Below, in pieces: positions 34,391-46,191 of a stretch of DNA of 64,000 nt. The DNA comes from Lutraria lutraria (lineage: Eukaryota; Mollusca; Bivalvia; Venerida; Mactridae). Made by a program: the position numbers and the translations under genes. The notes below the pieces were generated by a model. The model made no database searches and was not told the origin of the DNA. It saw nothing but the letters and a program-made list of their open reading frames with translations. Each line of letters begins with the position of its first letter. Position 1 is the stretch's first letter. The stretch spans positions 31,820,399 to 31,884,398 of the forward strand of contig OZ026841.1 in the NCBI GenBank assembly GCA_964023205.1. The letters are read 5' to 3'.

Positions 34391-36308
34391 TGTTGCAACC
34401 AAACTTGTAATAAAAACCAAACTTGTAATAATTATTACAAGTTTGGTTTTTATTACAAGTTTGGTTGCAAGGTCCAACCAAACTTGTAATAACCAAACTT
34501 GTAATAAAATTTTCAAGTTGAAGTAAGATTTTACTTTTGCACTCATTAACTTACCAATGTGTTCAGTCCCATTAATTAGCACGTGTTGACCTAATTAAGG
34601 TCACTAGCGCTTGAAATGACCTTCATTTTTTTTCATATTCTATATACCATCTATCTTTCAATCAAACTTGTAATAATTATTACAAGTCTGGTTTTTATTA
34701 TAAGTTTGGTTGCAAGGCCCAACCAAACTTGTAATAACCAAACTTGTAATAAAATATTTAAGTTGAAGTAAGATTTTACTTTTGCACTCATCAACTTACT
34801 GATGTGTTCCGCCTTATTAATAAGCACGTGTTGACCTAATTAAGGTCACTAGCGCTTGAAATGACCTTCATTTTTTTCATATTCAATATACCATCTATAC
34901 ATACAGTCAAACATGTAATAATTATTACAAGTCTGGTTTTTATTACAAGTTTGGTTGCAAGGTCCAACCAAACTTGTAATAACCAAACTTGTAATAAAAT
35001 TTTCAAGATGGAAGTAAGATTTTACTTTTGCACTCATTAACTTACCAATGTGTTCCGTCCCATTAATTAGCACGTGTTGACATAATTAAGGTCACTAGCG
35101 CTTGAAATGACCTTCATTTTTTTCATATTCTATATACCATCTATCTTACAATCAAACTTGTAATAATTATTACAAGTCTGGTTTTTATTACAAGTTTGGT
35201 TGCAAGGCCCAACCAAACTTGTAATAACCAAACTTGCAATAAAATTTTCAAATTGAAGTAAGATTTTACTTTTGCACTCATTAACTTACTGATGTGTTCC
35301 GCCTTATTAATTAGCACGTGTTGACCTAATTAAGGTCACTAGCGCTTGAAATGACCTTCATTTTTTATATTCAATATATCATCTATACATACAGTCAAAC
35401 ATTTAATAATTATTACAAGTCTGGTTTTTATTACAAGTTTGGTTGCAAGATCCAACCAAACTTGTAATAACCAAACTTGTAATAAAATTTTCAAGTTGAA
35501 GTAAATATTTTACTTTTGCACTCATTAACTTACTGATGTGTTCTGCCTTATTAATTAGCACGTGTTGCCCTAATTAAGGTCACTAGCGCTTGAAATGACC
35601 TTCATTGTTTCATATTCTATATACCATCTATCCTATTACAGTGAAACTTGTATAATTATTACAAGTCTGGTTTTTATTACAAGTTTGGTTGCAAGATCCA
35701 ACCAAACTTGTAATAACCAAACTTGTAATAAAATTTTCAAGATGGAAGTAAGATTTTACTTTTGCACTCATTAACTTACCAATGTGTTCCGTCGCATTAA
35801 TTAGCACGTGTTGACATAATTAAGGTCACTAGCGCTTGAAATGACCTTCATTTTTTTCATATTCTATATACCATCTATCTTACAATCAAACTTGTAATAA
35901 TTATTACAAGTCTGGTTTTTATTACAAGTTTGGTTGCAAGGCCCAACCAAACTTGTAATAACCAAACTTGTAATAAAATTTTCAAATTGAAGTAAGATTT
36001 TACTTTTGCACTCATTAACTTACCAATGTGTTCCGTCCCATTAATTAGCACGTGTTGACCTAATTAAGGTCACTAGCGCTTGAAATGAACTTCATTTTTT
36101 CATATTCTATATACCATCTATCTTACAATCAAACTTGTAATAATTATTACAAGTCTGGTTTTTATTACAAGTTTGGTTGCAAGATCCAACTAAACTTGTA
36201 ATAACCAAACTTATAATAAAATTTTCAGGTTGAAGTAATATTTTACTTTTGCGTTCCTTAACCTACTGATGTGTTCCGCCGTATTAATTAGCATGTGCCG
36301 ACCTAACC
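34391..36308 (+). repeat. Left satellite arm, 245-bp palindrome-bearing units
   Basis: The marker TACAAGTCTGG recurs at 34681, 34926, 35171, 35414, 35660, 35904 and 36148, a period of 243-246 bases. Each unit has several copies of CCAAACTTGTAATAA in both orientations around TAATAATTATTA, then GAAGTAAGATTTTACTTTTG, CACTCATTAACTTAC, TTAGCACGTGTTGACC, AATTAAGGTCACTAGCGCTT, GAAATGACCTTCATT and ATATACCATCTAT. Junction variants distinguish subtypes: CTTACAATCAAACTTG, ATACAGTCAAACAT and TTACAGTGAAACTTGTATAA. The first unit (34393-34470) is a perfect 78-bp palindrome; later units carry one substitution (AAGTCTGG). Frames through the array are by-products of the repeat. Confidence 0.93.
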
Positions 36309-39098
36309 AATTTCTTTGGAAACAACTTTTTTATATGAGAGAAAGCAGGGTCTTTATGGAATTTTATTCTGAAATTTCTAACAAAAATGCAAATATGAAA
36401 AGTATCATCAAAAGGTATCTCAAAATATCTTATAATAGAAAATGTTCTGTAATCTCGAGAATATCGGGAACGAAGTAAATAAGATTAAAGACATAACATA
36501 TTTCAAGTTCATTGCAATCGCTTCATGGATATGGAAGAAGTTCGCTTAAAAAACTTGTGATAATGTATGCGGGCGGACCGACCGACCAACCGACCGACTC
36601 CAATACACACCCTCTCAAACTTCGTTTGCGGTGTACAACAAAATAAAACAAATTCAGTACCTTCAGCTCTTTGATTTGTATACACAAATTTAACTGTATA
36701 TAAACCGTCTGTACTCAACTTCTGACACTGTGTCATTATGTAATCTCTCTACACTGAGATTGTGGCACTACTTTTGAAAATGAAACTATTTTCAGTATGC
36801 AGTAAATCTTATTACCTGGACAGATTATGAATGAACTTTGGTGTGGATGAACACTTATTTATCATACTTTTTAGTTTTACTGTTTAAATCGCCAAAATAT
36901 TTTACCTGCTTTCAAAATGGACAGAATTTTGCAAAATATCTCCAACTTTTATCAAAAACGTCTGCAATGTATTCTTATACAACAAATGGTACTATTTTTC
37001 AAGGCGGATGAGAGGCGTCACTGTTTTGTTAAAACAAAATTAGGTATATACCTGTAGGAACTTTGTTTCTAAAAATGGTACTTTTTCAGACGTCAACGTA
37101 CCCTAAAAATTCAAAGTACTGAAAGTGCTGTCGGATCTTGATTTTCCATATGAGACAAGTCGCTGGTGTAGCTCGCAACACAACAATGACTGTTAGGAGA
37201 AATCCTCAATTGGGAACTGTACAGTCGATGGATATTCATGTTTAGGAATTACCATACACTATCTCAATATTGCCATCTATTTATGAACATATTCTGATAT
37301 TCATATACCAAATTTCACCAACCTTGCATGAAGGTTATCTAAGTTATCAGATGTTTCGATTTTTTTTCATGTAGCCCATTATCCAGCCAATAATTTTCCG
37401 AATCTATTGGTATCAAAATTAGCATTGTTATTGACATAGTTACAGATATAATATATACCGAAAAGCTCTTCAAAACACCCCTTTTTAATAATATATCTTG
37501 ATTATGACCACATATCAGCCATAAAACACAATTTATGATTTAGTACAATACACAATAATGCTACATGACATTAAAGACAAAAGCATACTCTTTAACAGCA
37601 TTCAGTGCACGTGCCATTTATTAAACCAAGAATTGTAAACAGTTCGTCATTTTCTTTTATCTTTTTATTGTTGATCAGCATTCCTACACTTATTTTCTGA
37701 TGCATATTGAAAATAATGTTTATTTAACTCCATGTAGAACAACATTAAAGTACAGTCCGTTTTAGTACGAACTGATATGGAATTAGGCCGTTATGGTAAT
37801 GGCCCGTTTTTTAAGTGGGCCGTTTTGACCCGCACTCATCGGAAACGAGCCGTTATATACGGCGACATTTTCCGATCTCGCTACGTAATATACCGACATC
37901 GCACGATTTCGCCGACTTCCCTTACGATCCTTAACACCAAAATACCCTTAACACACTGAACCGACTTAGTAAGTGCAATCAATTTAACAATAACTGTTAT
38001 TAATAGCTTATTTCCTCGCAAATTTTTGTGTACCGCCATTCTGTTCTCTGCACTTTGACGGGAAAACCGCACATTCTATTTTTAGAATTTATCGAAGTAG
38101 ATAGTATCGATCGATACGCGTTATGGATATAAAGCCTTAACATTTACATATCATGTCAAAAAGTCACATATAACACACACAACAATAGTAGATTAATGCA
38201 AATGCATGCATACGTCTGTAGAGAAATTACTGACCTATTGAGCGAAAGCCGAAAGTAGAACTATTTTATGCAAAACTAGGTTTCCGTAGCACACAATAGA
38301 GTGAGAGTGGGAACGAGAACCATGACAGTTATGGAGCCCATGGCATCTAAGTAAGTCATCAATAGCTAAAAAAGTTTCCAAACATTGCATGAACATCTCT
38401 TAAGGTATTGGCTAATGCAGAAATGATATATTCAAATGATATTTCCATGGTAACCAAAAAAGCGCCACTTAGCGGAGCGCAACGTTGTGTGATAATTTTA
38501 GCGATAATTCCTCCGTGTTTTCGCGCAAATGAAACTTATTTTAAACTCCAGAAGAAGCTAAAAAGTCGTCGTAAAAAACAAGATGGAAGTGGCGTTTATC
38601 AGAAACACTTTTAGATGTAATCTTGACTTGTTTCCTTTGGTCTTACGCATGACACACCGTCACATGTTCGTAGACATTTCTGTCAAGAATGTCCGAAATC
38701 TTTCAACGTATGACAAAGTTACTGAGCGGACATAAAATAGAATTACCGATTTTATACCTTTAACCCCTATGTGTGACTTTGACCTTCGAGCTACAGCAAT
38801 TGGGGTTGCACGTGACACATCGTCTAAAGATGGTTAATATTAGTAGTAACTTCTAAGTAAGTGGACACGCCGAAAAGACCAAAATTATGACCTTAGAACT
38901 CTATGTGACCTTCAGCGCTCTCATCATTATATAAACTGTTATACTGTATACTGAACTTCTGATCTTGTCTCACATCTGCGTGTATTTGTTAGTCCTGGAC
39001 TTCTTTACTGAATGAAACTGTTTTTGGTATGCTGTAGGGTTACAAATCGTTAGGGCAGAGTTCGTAATTATTTGTTTTACTACCTCTGAAAATCATTC
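36309..39098. other. Interior of the foldback-like element, left part; no gene
   Basis: A (GACC)n-like run (GCGGACCGACCGACC) lies at 36568-36598. A CG-rich island, unusual here, lies at 37780-37920 (GGCCCGTTTT, TACGGCGACATTTTCCGATC). A phrase at about 37117-37165 (TCAAAGTACTGAAAGTGCTG) recurs inverted at 59.53-59.58 kb, and 38190-38260 resembles the inverse of 58.70-58.80 kb. No transposase, RT or integrase motif was found. Confidence 0.45.
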
Positions 39099-40486
39099 CC
39101 CAGCCAGCATCACTACGTCGGCCCGACATCAAGCCGATATTGCCATCAATGTTGGCCCTACATCGGCATCTTGATCGTTCCGACATCGACCCGCCTCGAA
39201 TTTGCAACGCGGCTCGATGTCGGCCCGACAGGATTTCCCCGACATTTATCCGTTGTTCTGCCGATATTCCAGGAATCGCTTTAATGACCCCTAAAATACT
39301 GGTATAGACCTACTGCGAACAGAAGCTAGTAAGATAAATATTGTATAAACTCATACTTGTTCATACATGGATCATAGTCTGCTGTCATGTGAGGAAACAG
39401 TCAAACTAGCCCGAGTGAGAGAGTTTGGTTACAAAGCTACTACAAGTTATTTCATATATTTGTTAATTTCTAACGGGTCTTTTTCATTAAGATAACAAAA
39501 TAAATAGAGTATTTTCTATATTTATTTAATCAACATCATGGTGATCATGTACATCTTATGATCTTAATTATGGGACTGGGCTCCAGATTAGTATTCAAAA
39601 TCCAGACACTCCTTCCATGAAATAGAAATAATTTCAAAGTAAAATTTAAGGTTTAATACTAAGTTTAGATTAATATTGCTCTCTTTCTTTAAAAAAACCA
39701 ACAAGTGCTTAATTGTTAAATTATGGGGCAAAATATAACAGTAGAAAAATGATATACACGAGTCTTAATGTAGCTCTTGAAAGTTCATAGGGTATGAACT
39801 GGAATAGAGTCCCAGACCCATTATGATAAAAAATATATTCAAATTCTAGCTATGTTTCCACTATCTAATGTATTTCATGTTATGACAATTAAGCTAAAAT
39901 GAAACCCAAATACATAAAGAATGAAAAATACAATAAGAAATCAATATATAACTAATTACTCTGGAAATCCTATGTTTAAAATATGAATGTGGTCAGTGAT
40001 ATTGTACTATTTGGCACTTCTAAATTTAATTATTCACACAATTAATCATACTCATACATAAACAAATGCAAAATTACTAATGCTAAGTAACAAATTAAAA
40101 ATACACTGTATATATCTTCCAAAAGTCTTAACCAAAAACTTAAAAACACTATAAAAGTTCATTTTGGTCATTCATGTAATTGTTTATAGTAGATTGATAT
40201 TATTGTTTGCTTCTTTTTCCACTATCCCTCATCACTGTTGGTACATACTACATAGGCACTGTCTCAACACCACCTTAACATCAGCTTCCTAAACACTTTG
40301 AATTGTCCTTTGTACAGCTTCAGCTACAATATAATTAATCAATAAATTGATAACACAGTATTTAAAAACATACAATTAGCACAATTCATTTCCTTTAACT
40401 AATGCAATTAGCCAAATAGTTTCCTATTTCATGTAGATAATTAGGTTCAAATTAAATCATACTGCTGTAATAGGAGGAAAATAATG

Positions 40487-40640
40487 TACCCAATGCGAGA
40501 ACTCAAACCCGCCACCTTCTGCTTGCAAGTCAGATACTCTACCGACTGAGCTAATCGGGCTGGTGAATATCCCATCCAATTCATAAATACAATGTATTAC
40601 TATTATGTATCACACCGCCACATTGCTCCTTCCTTTTTAT
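40487..40640 (-). mobile_element. tRNA-derived SINE unit inside the 3.4-kb element
   Basis: On the minus strand CCCGATTAGCTCAGTCGGTA gives a good A box and GGGTTTGAGTTC a B box, with TGC in the anticodon position. The flanks are CTGGTGAATA-type words (inverse) and GTACATTATTTTCCTCCTAT. It is shared with the copy at 62.5-62.66 kb, so it was present before the host element multiplied. Confidence 0.6.
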
Positions 40641-40689
40641 TAAAAAAAAGGATTTCGAGGCTAGTCTCATACTAACGGCATCAAATGTA

Positions 40690-40850
40690 ATAGGGAGAGG
40701 AAAATAATGTACCCGATGCATGGCTCGAACCCGCGATCTCTTGCTTACAAGTCAGATGCTCTACCAACTAAGCTGATCGAGCTGGTGAATATCCCAGCCA
40801 ATATCCCAGCCAATTTACAAATTACAATATATCACACAGCAACTAAGAGT
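40690..40850 (-). mobile_element. Second tRNA-derived SINE unit inside the 3.4-kb element
   Basis: It is the same layout as its neighbour, with GATCAGCTTAGTTGGTAGAG as A-box region, GGGTTCGAGCC as B box, and the same GTACATTATTTTCCTCT... trailer. The corresponding unit in the other copy is at 62.28-62.44 kb. Confidence 0.6.
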
Positions 40851-42639
40851 AATCAAGCTTAAAATCTTGAATATCTAATTGTGGTATACAAGATATATTT
40901 ATATATATGATATATATGAGATAATAATTACATTTGTAACTTACAATGAATGTTACTAGTATATTGCCAACTTGCAACATAACCATTGTATAGTCCGACA
41001 CACTCTCTGGCGACTAACTACTAAATCCATGTGTATGCCATGCTGTGTCTTTGCTATCCTTCCCTGATAGTTGACCTGTAAAATATAAAATCAAATTCAA
41101 AAACAACATATTCATTGTATTTCAAACATGTACCTTATAACAATCTATGGTATCTAGTCATACTAAAAAATTAACAACATTAACAGAACAATGACATGAT
41201 TTATACTTGTACACTCCTATATAATAGAGTCTATAGGTAGATCTTATTTCCATCAATATATATTATTTTAAAATATTATTTATAATTAGAACTTTTTAGA
41301 ATAATTATTTATGCATTCATTATTTATACAGAATAAATTAATATGAGCAGTTGAAAGTTCAATGTCTAATTGCTAATTGATATATATTTACCATACAAGC
41401 CCCACATACCTGTCATTTAATAAAAGTTGTAATTCCTTGAATCCTCTAACTTCTAAGTGCATAATTGTCTCCAATCAATCATGTTTAATATATTATTTAG
41501 CAACTTAGTGCACTTTCTGTACTTTAAAAACCAATTCTGCTTCATCTTTTTTATACTGTATAGTTGTACAAATCTGCTGGTCAGGAGCTAAAACAAGAGA
41601 CAAATGGAAATAAGAGTAATTTTACACAAAGATTTAGAAATAATTTTGAATTTAATTATTAGACTGAGTACATACTGGTCATTGGTCTTTGGTGTAAATA
41701 AACCATTATGGTAAAACAATGAAATCAAATGAATAACATAAAATTCCTTGAATGTAGATAATCTGCATAAACATGAAATTAGTAACATGAGCAATTTTCT
41801 TTTGTTATAGACAGTCGCGAAAACATATGACAATAAAGCAACAAGCTAAAATAAGTTCCCAAGATAATTACTTTACTGTCAATATCCACCCGCTGTTGTT
41901 GATGTATGCCTTTTAAAGTAATTTTCCAAACTCACTGACATGTTTCTTGCAACGAAAACTTGTTATTTTCATGAAATCTATCCGACCTGCTGCTGACACT
42001 AGTTCAAGAAATTCAAATATGGCGGTCAGCACTAAATGACTAATGCAGGCGGTTGACCTAGATACTTAAATCTTGTAACAAGTAATCTAAGATTTCAAAA
42101 TGTAAATGAATACTTACATTATAATGCAAAATTAACGTTTTGCTTCTTCACTTCTTTCATTTGCCTCATTGATTATGTAAAAACAGTTAACTCATTAATG
42201 ACAAAATACATTCGTCTACATCGGCCCTACATCAAGCCGACATCTACTAGACATTGAGATTTGAACGAATGTAAAAAGTCAGATTAATCGTGTTTATCAT
42301 TTATATTTTACATATTCATGTCTACTGAATAGGTTAGAACTTAAATAAGTTAACACCAAGTGTAATACACACTTTTTATAAAATCCACCTACGTCGGCCC
42401 TATGTAGGATTGACGTTGACAAATATTGTCGATATTCCGCTCTTTAGCCGCCGTCGGGCCGACATAGTGATGCTGGCTGGGTCAACATTAAAGCCGAAAA
42501 CATCAATACAATCGCATATTATTACCATCAAAATGTTAACACAACGAACAATTTTGCAAAATATAATTCATATACGGTAAACATGACGAATATAAATTAT
42601 TATACGTAATCTAATTTGCCGAAAAATAGTATTTATACT

Positions 42640-42880
42640 TTTAGCATTTAAAAGAATGGGAAAATGGGAAATGATTTGAACAAACTTTGTAGAGGTTCAA
42701 TAGACAATGGTACACATTAGATATCTAAGCTGTAGGCCCAGAGGGTCGGACAAAAAGAGTTTTAAAGTTTTTTGTATCGGTTGCCATGGCAACCAAAGTT
42801 TTGATAGAGCTTCATGGAGGAACATACCTGTAAAGTTTCGTTTAGGTTGGCCAACTGCTTAAGGGAGATATTTTGTTTAA
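42640..42880 (+). repeat. Dispersed repeat with GGTTGCCATGGCAACC core
   Basis: GAACAAACTTTGTAGAGGTT, ATCTAAGCTGTAGG, TCGGTTGCCATGGCAACCAA and GAGCTTCATGGAGGAAC match in order the repeat at 31.38-31.69 kb. The core is a perfect 16-bp palindrome. It is non-coding. Confidence 0.6.
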
Positions 42881-43450
42881 AGCAATACATGTACCGGTAC
42901 GGTTCCACCCAATATCGCTATATTTTAAAGTAAATTGATATGGACCATATTGGTATATAGAATATGAAACAAGAAATGTCTTCAAAAAGACAGTCGCGAA
43001 GTGTCTTTGATGTAATGATGCAGGATTTTTATTTAATTCCTAAATTGCCGTTATAGTACCGTGTGAACACCACTTATCACCTAGCAGTCAAATTAGGGCA
43101 CGCATTAAAATGTTGATATTAGGTCAGCTAAATAAATTACGCATTTACTCATATCTACTGTCTATCAATTCAAATAAATGTAAAATGTTTGTCAGGAACG
43201 ATTTATAACTTTATTTCGACCGCAGAAGAATACATTTTCGTATATTTTTACTTTCTAAATTTCACAACCAAAAGAAGTACACATTAAACAACACAAATTC
43301 ACTATAAGTTGGCGTGGTCTTGATTTTCTACGCTTGTAGATTTCACCCGAAGGGTCAAAGAGTTTCCACAGAATCATCAGAATAATTAATACGTCATGCC
43401 AAGAAATAACGATCAAAAGTGAGGTTAGACACCTTCGCTAAAAAGCAGAT

Positions 43451-44167
43451 AAGTTCAAGCGCCAGTGACCTTAATTAGGTCAGCACGTGCTAATTAATGC
43501 GGCGGAACACATTGGTAAGTAAATGAGTGCAAAAGTAAAATCTTACTTCAACTTAAATTTTTTATTACAAGTTTGGTTATTACAAGTTTGGTTGAATCTT
43601 GCAACCAAACTTGTAATAAAAACCAGACTTGTAATAATTATACAAGTTTCACTGTAATAGGATAGATGGTATATAGAATATGAAACAATGAAGGTCATTT
43701 CAAGCGCTAGTGACCTTAATTAGGGCAACACGTGCTAATTAATAAGGCAGAACACATCAGTAAGTTAATGAGTGCAAAAGTAAAATATTTACTTCAACTT
43801 GAAAATTTTATTACAAGTTTGGTTATTACAAGTTTGGTTGGATCTTGCAACCAAACTTGTAATAAAAACCAGACTTGTAATAATTATTAAATGTTTGACT
43901 GTATGTATAGATGATATATTGAATATAAAAAATGAAGGTCATTTCAAGCGCTAGTGACCTTAATTAGGTCAACACGTGCTAATTAATAAGGCGGAACACA
44001 TTGGTAAGTTAATGAGTGCAAAAGTAAAATCTTACTTCAACTTGAAAATTTTATTACAAGTTTGGTTATTACAAGTTTGGTTGGATCTTGCAACCAAACT
44101 TGTAATAAAAACCAAACTTGTAATAATTATTACAAGTTTGGTTTTTATTACAAGTTTGGTTGCAACA
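43451..44167 (-). repeat. Right satellite arm, three inverted 245-bp units
   Basis: This is the reverse complement of the left arm. From the outside in, the terminal palindrome is followed by a unit whose junction matches the left-arm unit near 35.36-35.42 kb (ATTTAATAATTATTA, TATATTCAATATATC). A unit matching 35.60-35.66 kb comes next (TTACAGTGAAACTTGTATAA, CATTGTTTCATATTC). The right arm therefore looks like the left arm with its units 1-3 removed. Confidence 0.92.
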
Positions 44168-44173
44168 GAGCAT

Positions 44174-45609
44174 CCGTAAATATTTCCGTAGACTTCCGTT
44201 TTGTCTAATTACGAATGAAAATATAAGAATCGTCTATTTTTTCGACGATTGAATCAAAGTACACGGAGCCCATCCACAGTTTAAATTTGCAATAAAGGTC
44301 GTTTAGTATGATACTAAAAACGATGCAAATAATCATTTTGACATTAAATGACTGTCAGATATAGCTTTATACACTTTAAAGAAATAGATTCATGAACAAA
44401 GTCGATTATCAATAACTTTTTAAAAAATGTTTTTATTTATTTTAGCTACGTGACCATTTACATGTATAACTGAATATTCTTGATAAACAAAATTATAAAG
44501 ACAAGGAAAACGTTTTGTTTGTCGGTGAACTGTAATCGGAGAATTACGTGCGTGCAACCCTAATCCCAGACGTCGATGTCATTACTGTCAACATTGCAAT
44601 ACGGTGATGTTATTTTTCCAATAAAATAAATGAACACAATACGATTAATGGATTTGCTCTGTTATTATCGTACGACGGTGTGGCATATTTATTTGAAAAT
44701 TTGCTACAGTTTATTTGCATGCCAACATTGAGTGTGAAAACGTGTCGATCAAACAGTTAGATCTATCTAACATAATGAGGAGTGACGAATTTGCTACGTG
44801 CCGAGTTATCAGAAAAAAATGGCCGGAATAGATTACTACTGGCAAACTTCTGATGCGGATGTGTGCTGTTGTATAAAATACCCAGATTGCCTGGAAAATG
44901 CTTTAATTGAATATTCTTTCGGGAATAATATTTGATTGGAAATAAACGTTACTTATTGCGTTTTGACAGTCAAGCTTTGATTTGCTGTTATTATGGACAC
45001 TAATACCCAGGAGTGCTGATTACAAATTAAGCTACAATGTCATTGACTTATTTAAAAGCAAAACAATTCCAACGAGAACACAAGGGAAGAGACGTGATAA
45101 TCAAAAACGAGCACGACGACACATTAAATAGTGCTTTTAACTTTCAATAATTACAATTTGGAAGCAAACAAACATATTGTTAAGTAGAAATACTCAGGTG
45201 AATTACACAAATTGTGTGACAAGCAAATAGATAATCAAAATCAAGACCAGAATGCTTTGCTAGGAGCTAGTACCATACATCATTATTTTATGATATTTAG
45301 CGGAAGAGAACTAATATCAATTAACTACAATCGTGTGGACATGATGTACATTTATGTACAATGAATTGAGGATCTTTAAAGGAATTCAAAGTTTTCCTCA
45401 CGAACAGGAAATAATCTGAAGATATTACGCAGATATCTACCGTCTGATTGTCGTCTGCTGGCATAATTGTGTATAATTATCTCAGTAACTTGCTTCACTG
45501 ACAGCTGTGGCAGGAAAAGTACACTCCATTCACAGTACATCGTAAAATTGAAAAGGATATTTTAGAAGAGTTAGCTGGTGTTACAACGAATAACGTTGAA
45601 TACTTTGAA
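44174..45609. other. 5' flank of the globin gene
   Basis: No coding frame is seen. A TATA-like box (GTATAAAATA, 44871-44880) lies about 730 bases before the globin start codon; whether it is used is unknown. The stretch just before the ATG is plain AT-rich sequence. Confidence 0.4.
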
Positions 45610-46191
45610 ATGGGTTGTACAAGTTCATTTGCATTTTCAAAGATATCAGATGAGCACAAAATGGCGAATGTCAAAGGATATAATCCTGAAATAAGAGTGA
45701 CGCATGCGAACGCATGTGCATTAAGCATATCCGATGATGTGACTAAACTAGTTAAAGATACATGGAACCGTATAATGTGTGATATTCAGGGGAATGGATT
45801 ACAAGTGTTTCTTAGAATATTTGAAACGTGTCCTCAAACGAAGAAATTATTTCATGTTGACAATGTTCGGCTTTCAGAGTTGGCGCGGAATGCTACAATA
45901 AAAGGTCACGCGAGAAGATTCATGCTTGCGATAGGAGCGGCTATAGACAATTTTGATGGCATTGACAGTGAAGGCAGCAAGCTTTCAAAGTTGTTAATTC
46001 TACTGGGGCGTCAACATAAGCATTACGAAGGATTTAAACTGGAATATTTTGACGTATTTTATGATGCACTCATGTGGCAATGGGAGAGAAGTTTAGGTAC
46101 AGAATTTACGCCCGCAGTGGCTGACACATGGAGCCGATTGTTTGTTTACTTTATGGAGAAACTAAAAGAAGGATATCGACATCCTGGATGA
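45610..46191 (+). CDS. Globin with N-terminal acylation signal (globin X-like), intronless
   Basis: This is a complete 193-residue globin in one open frame. The globin fold spans roughly residues 40-188. The A-helix Trp is at 52 (DTWNRI), CD1 Phe at 81 (KKLF), distal E7 His at 100 (IKGHARRFMLAIG) and proximal F8 His at 136 (LLGRQHKHYEGF), so haem binding should be intact. The N-terminus MGCTSS fits an N-myristoylation site (Gly2) with a palmitoylatable Cys3, as in globin X, a membrane-tethered family thought to act in redox chemistry, not oxygen transport. Residues 4-38 form an extension before the A helix. A second Met (18) could start translation but would lose the acylation site, which favours the first ATG. 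No intron interrupts it, although most animal globin genes have introns; retroposition or intron loss is possible. No disabling change is seen. Confidence 0.9.
   Translation: MGCTSSFAFSKISDEHKMANVKGYNPEIRVTHANACALSISDDVTKLVKDTWNRIMCDIQGNGLQVFLRIFETCPQTKKLFHVDNVRLSELARNATIKGHARRFMLAIGAAIDNFDGIDSEGSKLSKLLILLGRQHKHYEGFKLEYFDVFYDALMWQWERSLGTEFTPAVADTWSRLFVYFMEKLKEGYRHPG

Larger units (their letters stand above)
39099..42481. mobile_element. 3.4-kb DNA transposon with CCCAGCCAGCATCACTA ends, copy 1
   Basis: The left end CCCAGCCAGCATCACTACGT and the right end (inverse of CCCAGCCAGCATCACTATGT) form terminal inverted repeats continuing through GTCGGCCCGAC. The subterminal regions are dense in GTCGGCCC, ACATCGGC and CCGATATTCC words. 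A near-identical inverted copy starts at 60648, which confirms this end as a true boundary. There is no transposase: the longest shared frame is 81 codons. Two tRNA-like SINE units lie inside (40.49-40.64 and 40.71-40.85 kb). No target-site duplication is obvious. It is probably non-autonomous; superfamily unknown. Confidence 0.8.
34391..44167. mobile_element. 9.8-kb foldback-like element with satellite arms and 6-bp target duplication
   Basis: The left end TGTTGCAACCAAACTTGTAA is exactly inverted at the right end, ...GTTTGGTTGCAACA. GAGCAT stands directly outside both ends (34385-34390 and 44168-44173), as expected for a target-site duplication. Each end opens with a 78-bp perfect palindrome. 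The arms are tandem arrays of a unit of about 245 bp: nearly eight in the left arm (to about 36308) and three in the right arm (from about 43451, inverted). The 7.1-kb interior shows no transposase, and contains a 3.4-kb DNA transposon (39099-42481) and a dispersed repeat (42640-42880). Arms built of tandem repeats recall foldback elements such as Drosophila FB and sea urchin TU. The 6-bp duplication is also known for Polintons, but the TG...CA ends and the content do not fit those. Confidence 0.75.

Noticed and set aside
34299..35073. Proteins encoded in the satellite arm (frames such as MLINGTEHIGKL)
   Set aside because: The frames follow the 245-bp repeat and its palindromes, appear on both strands, and have no domain; they are products of repeat composition.
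34391..44167. Polinton/Maverick element
   Set aside because: The 6-bp duplication and long inverted arms fit, but the ends are TG...CA, not AG...CT, and no polymerase, integrase or capsid-type gene is present.
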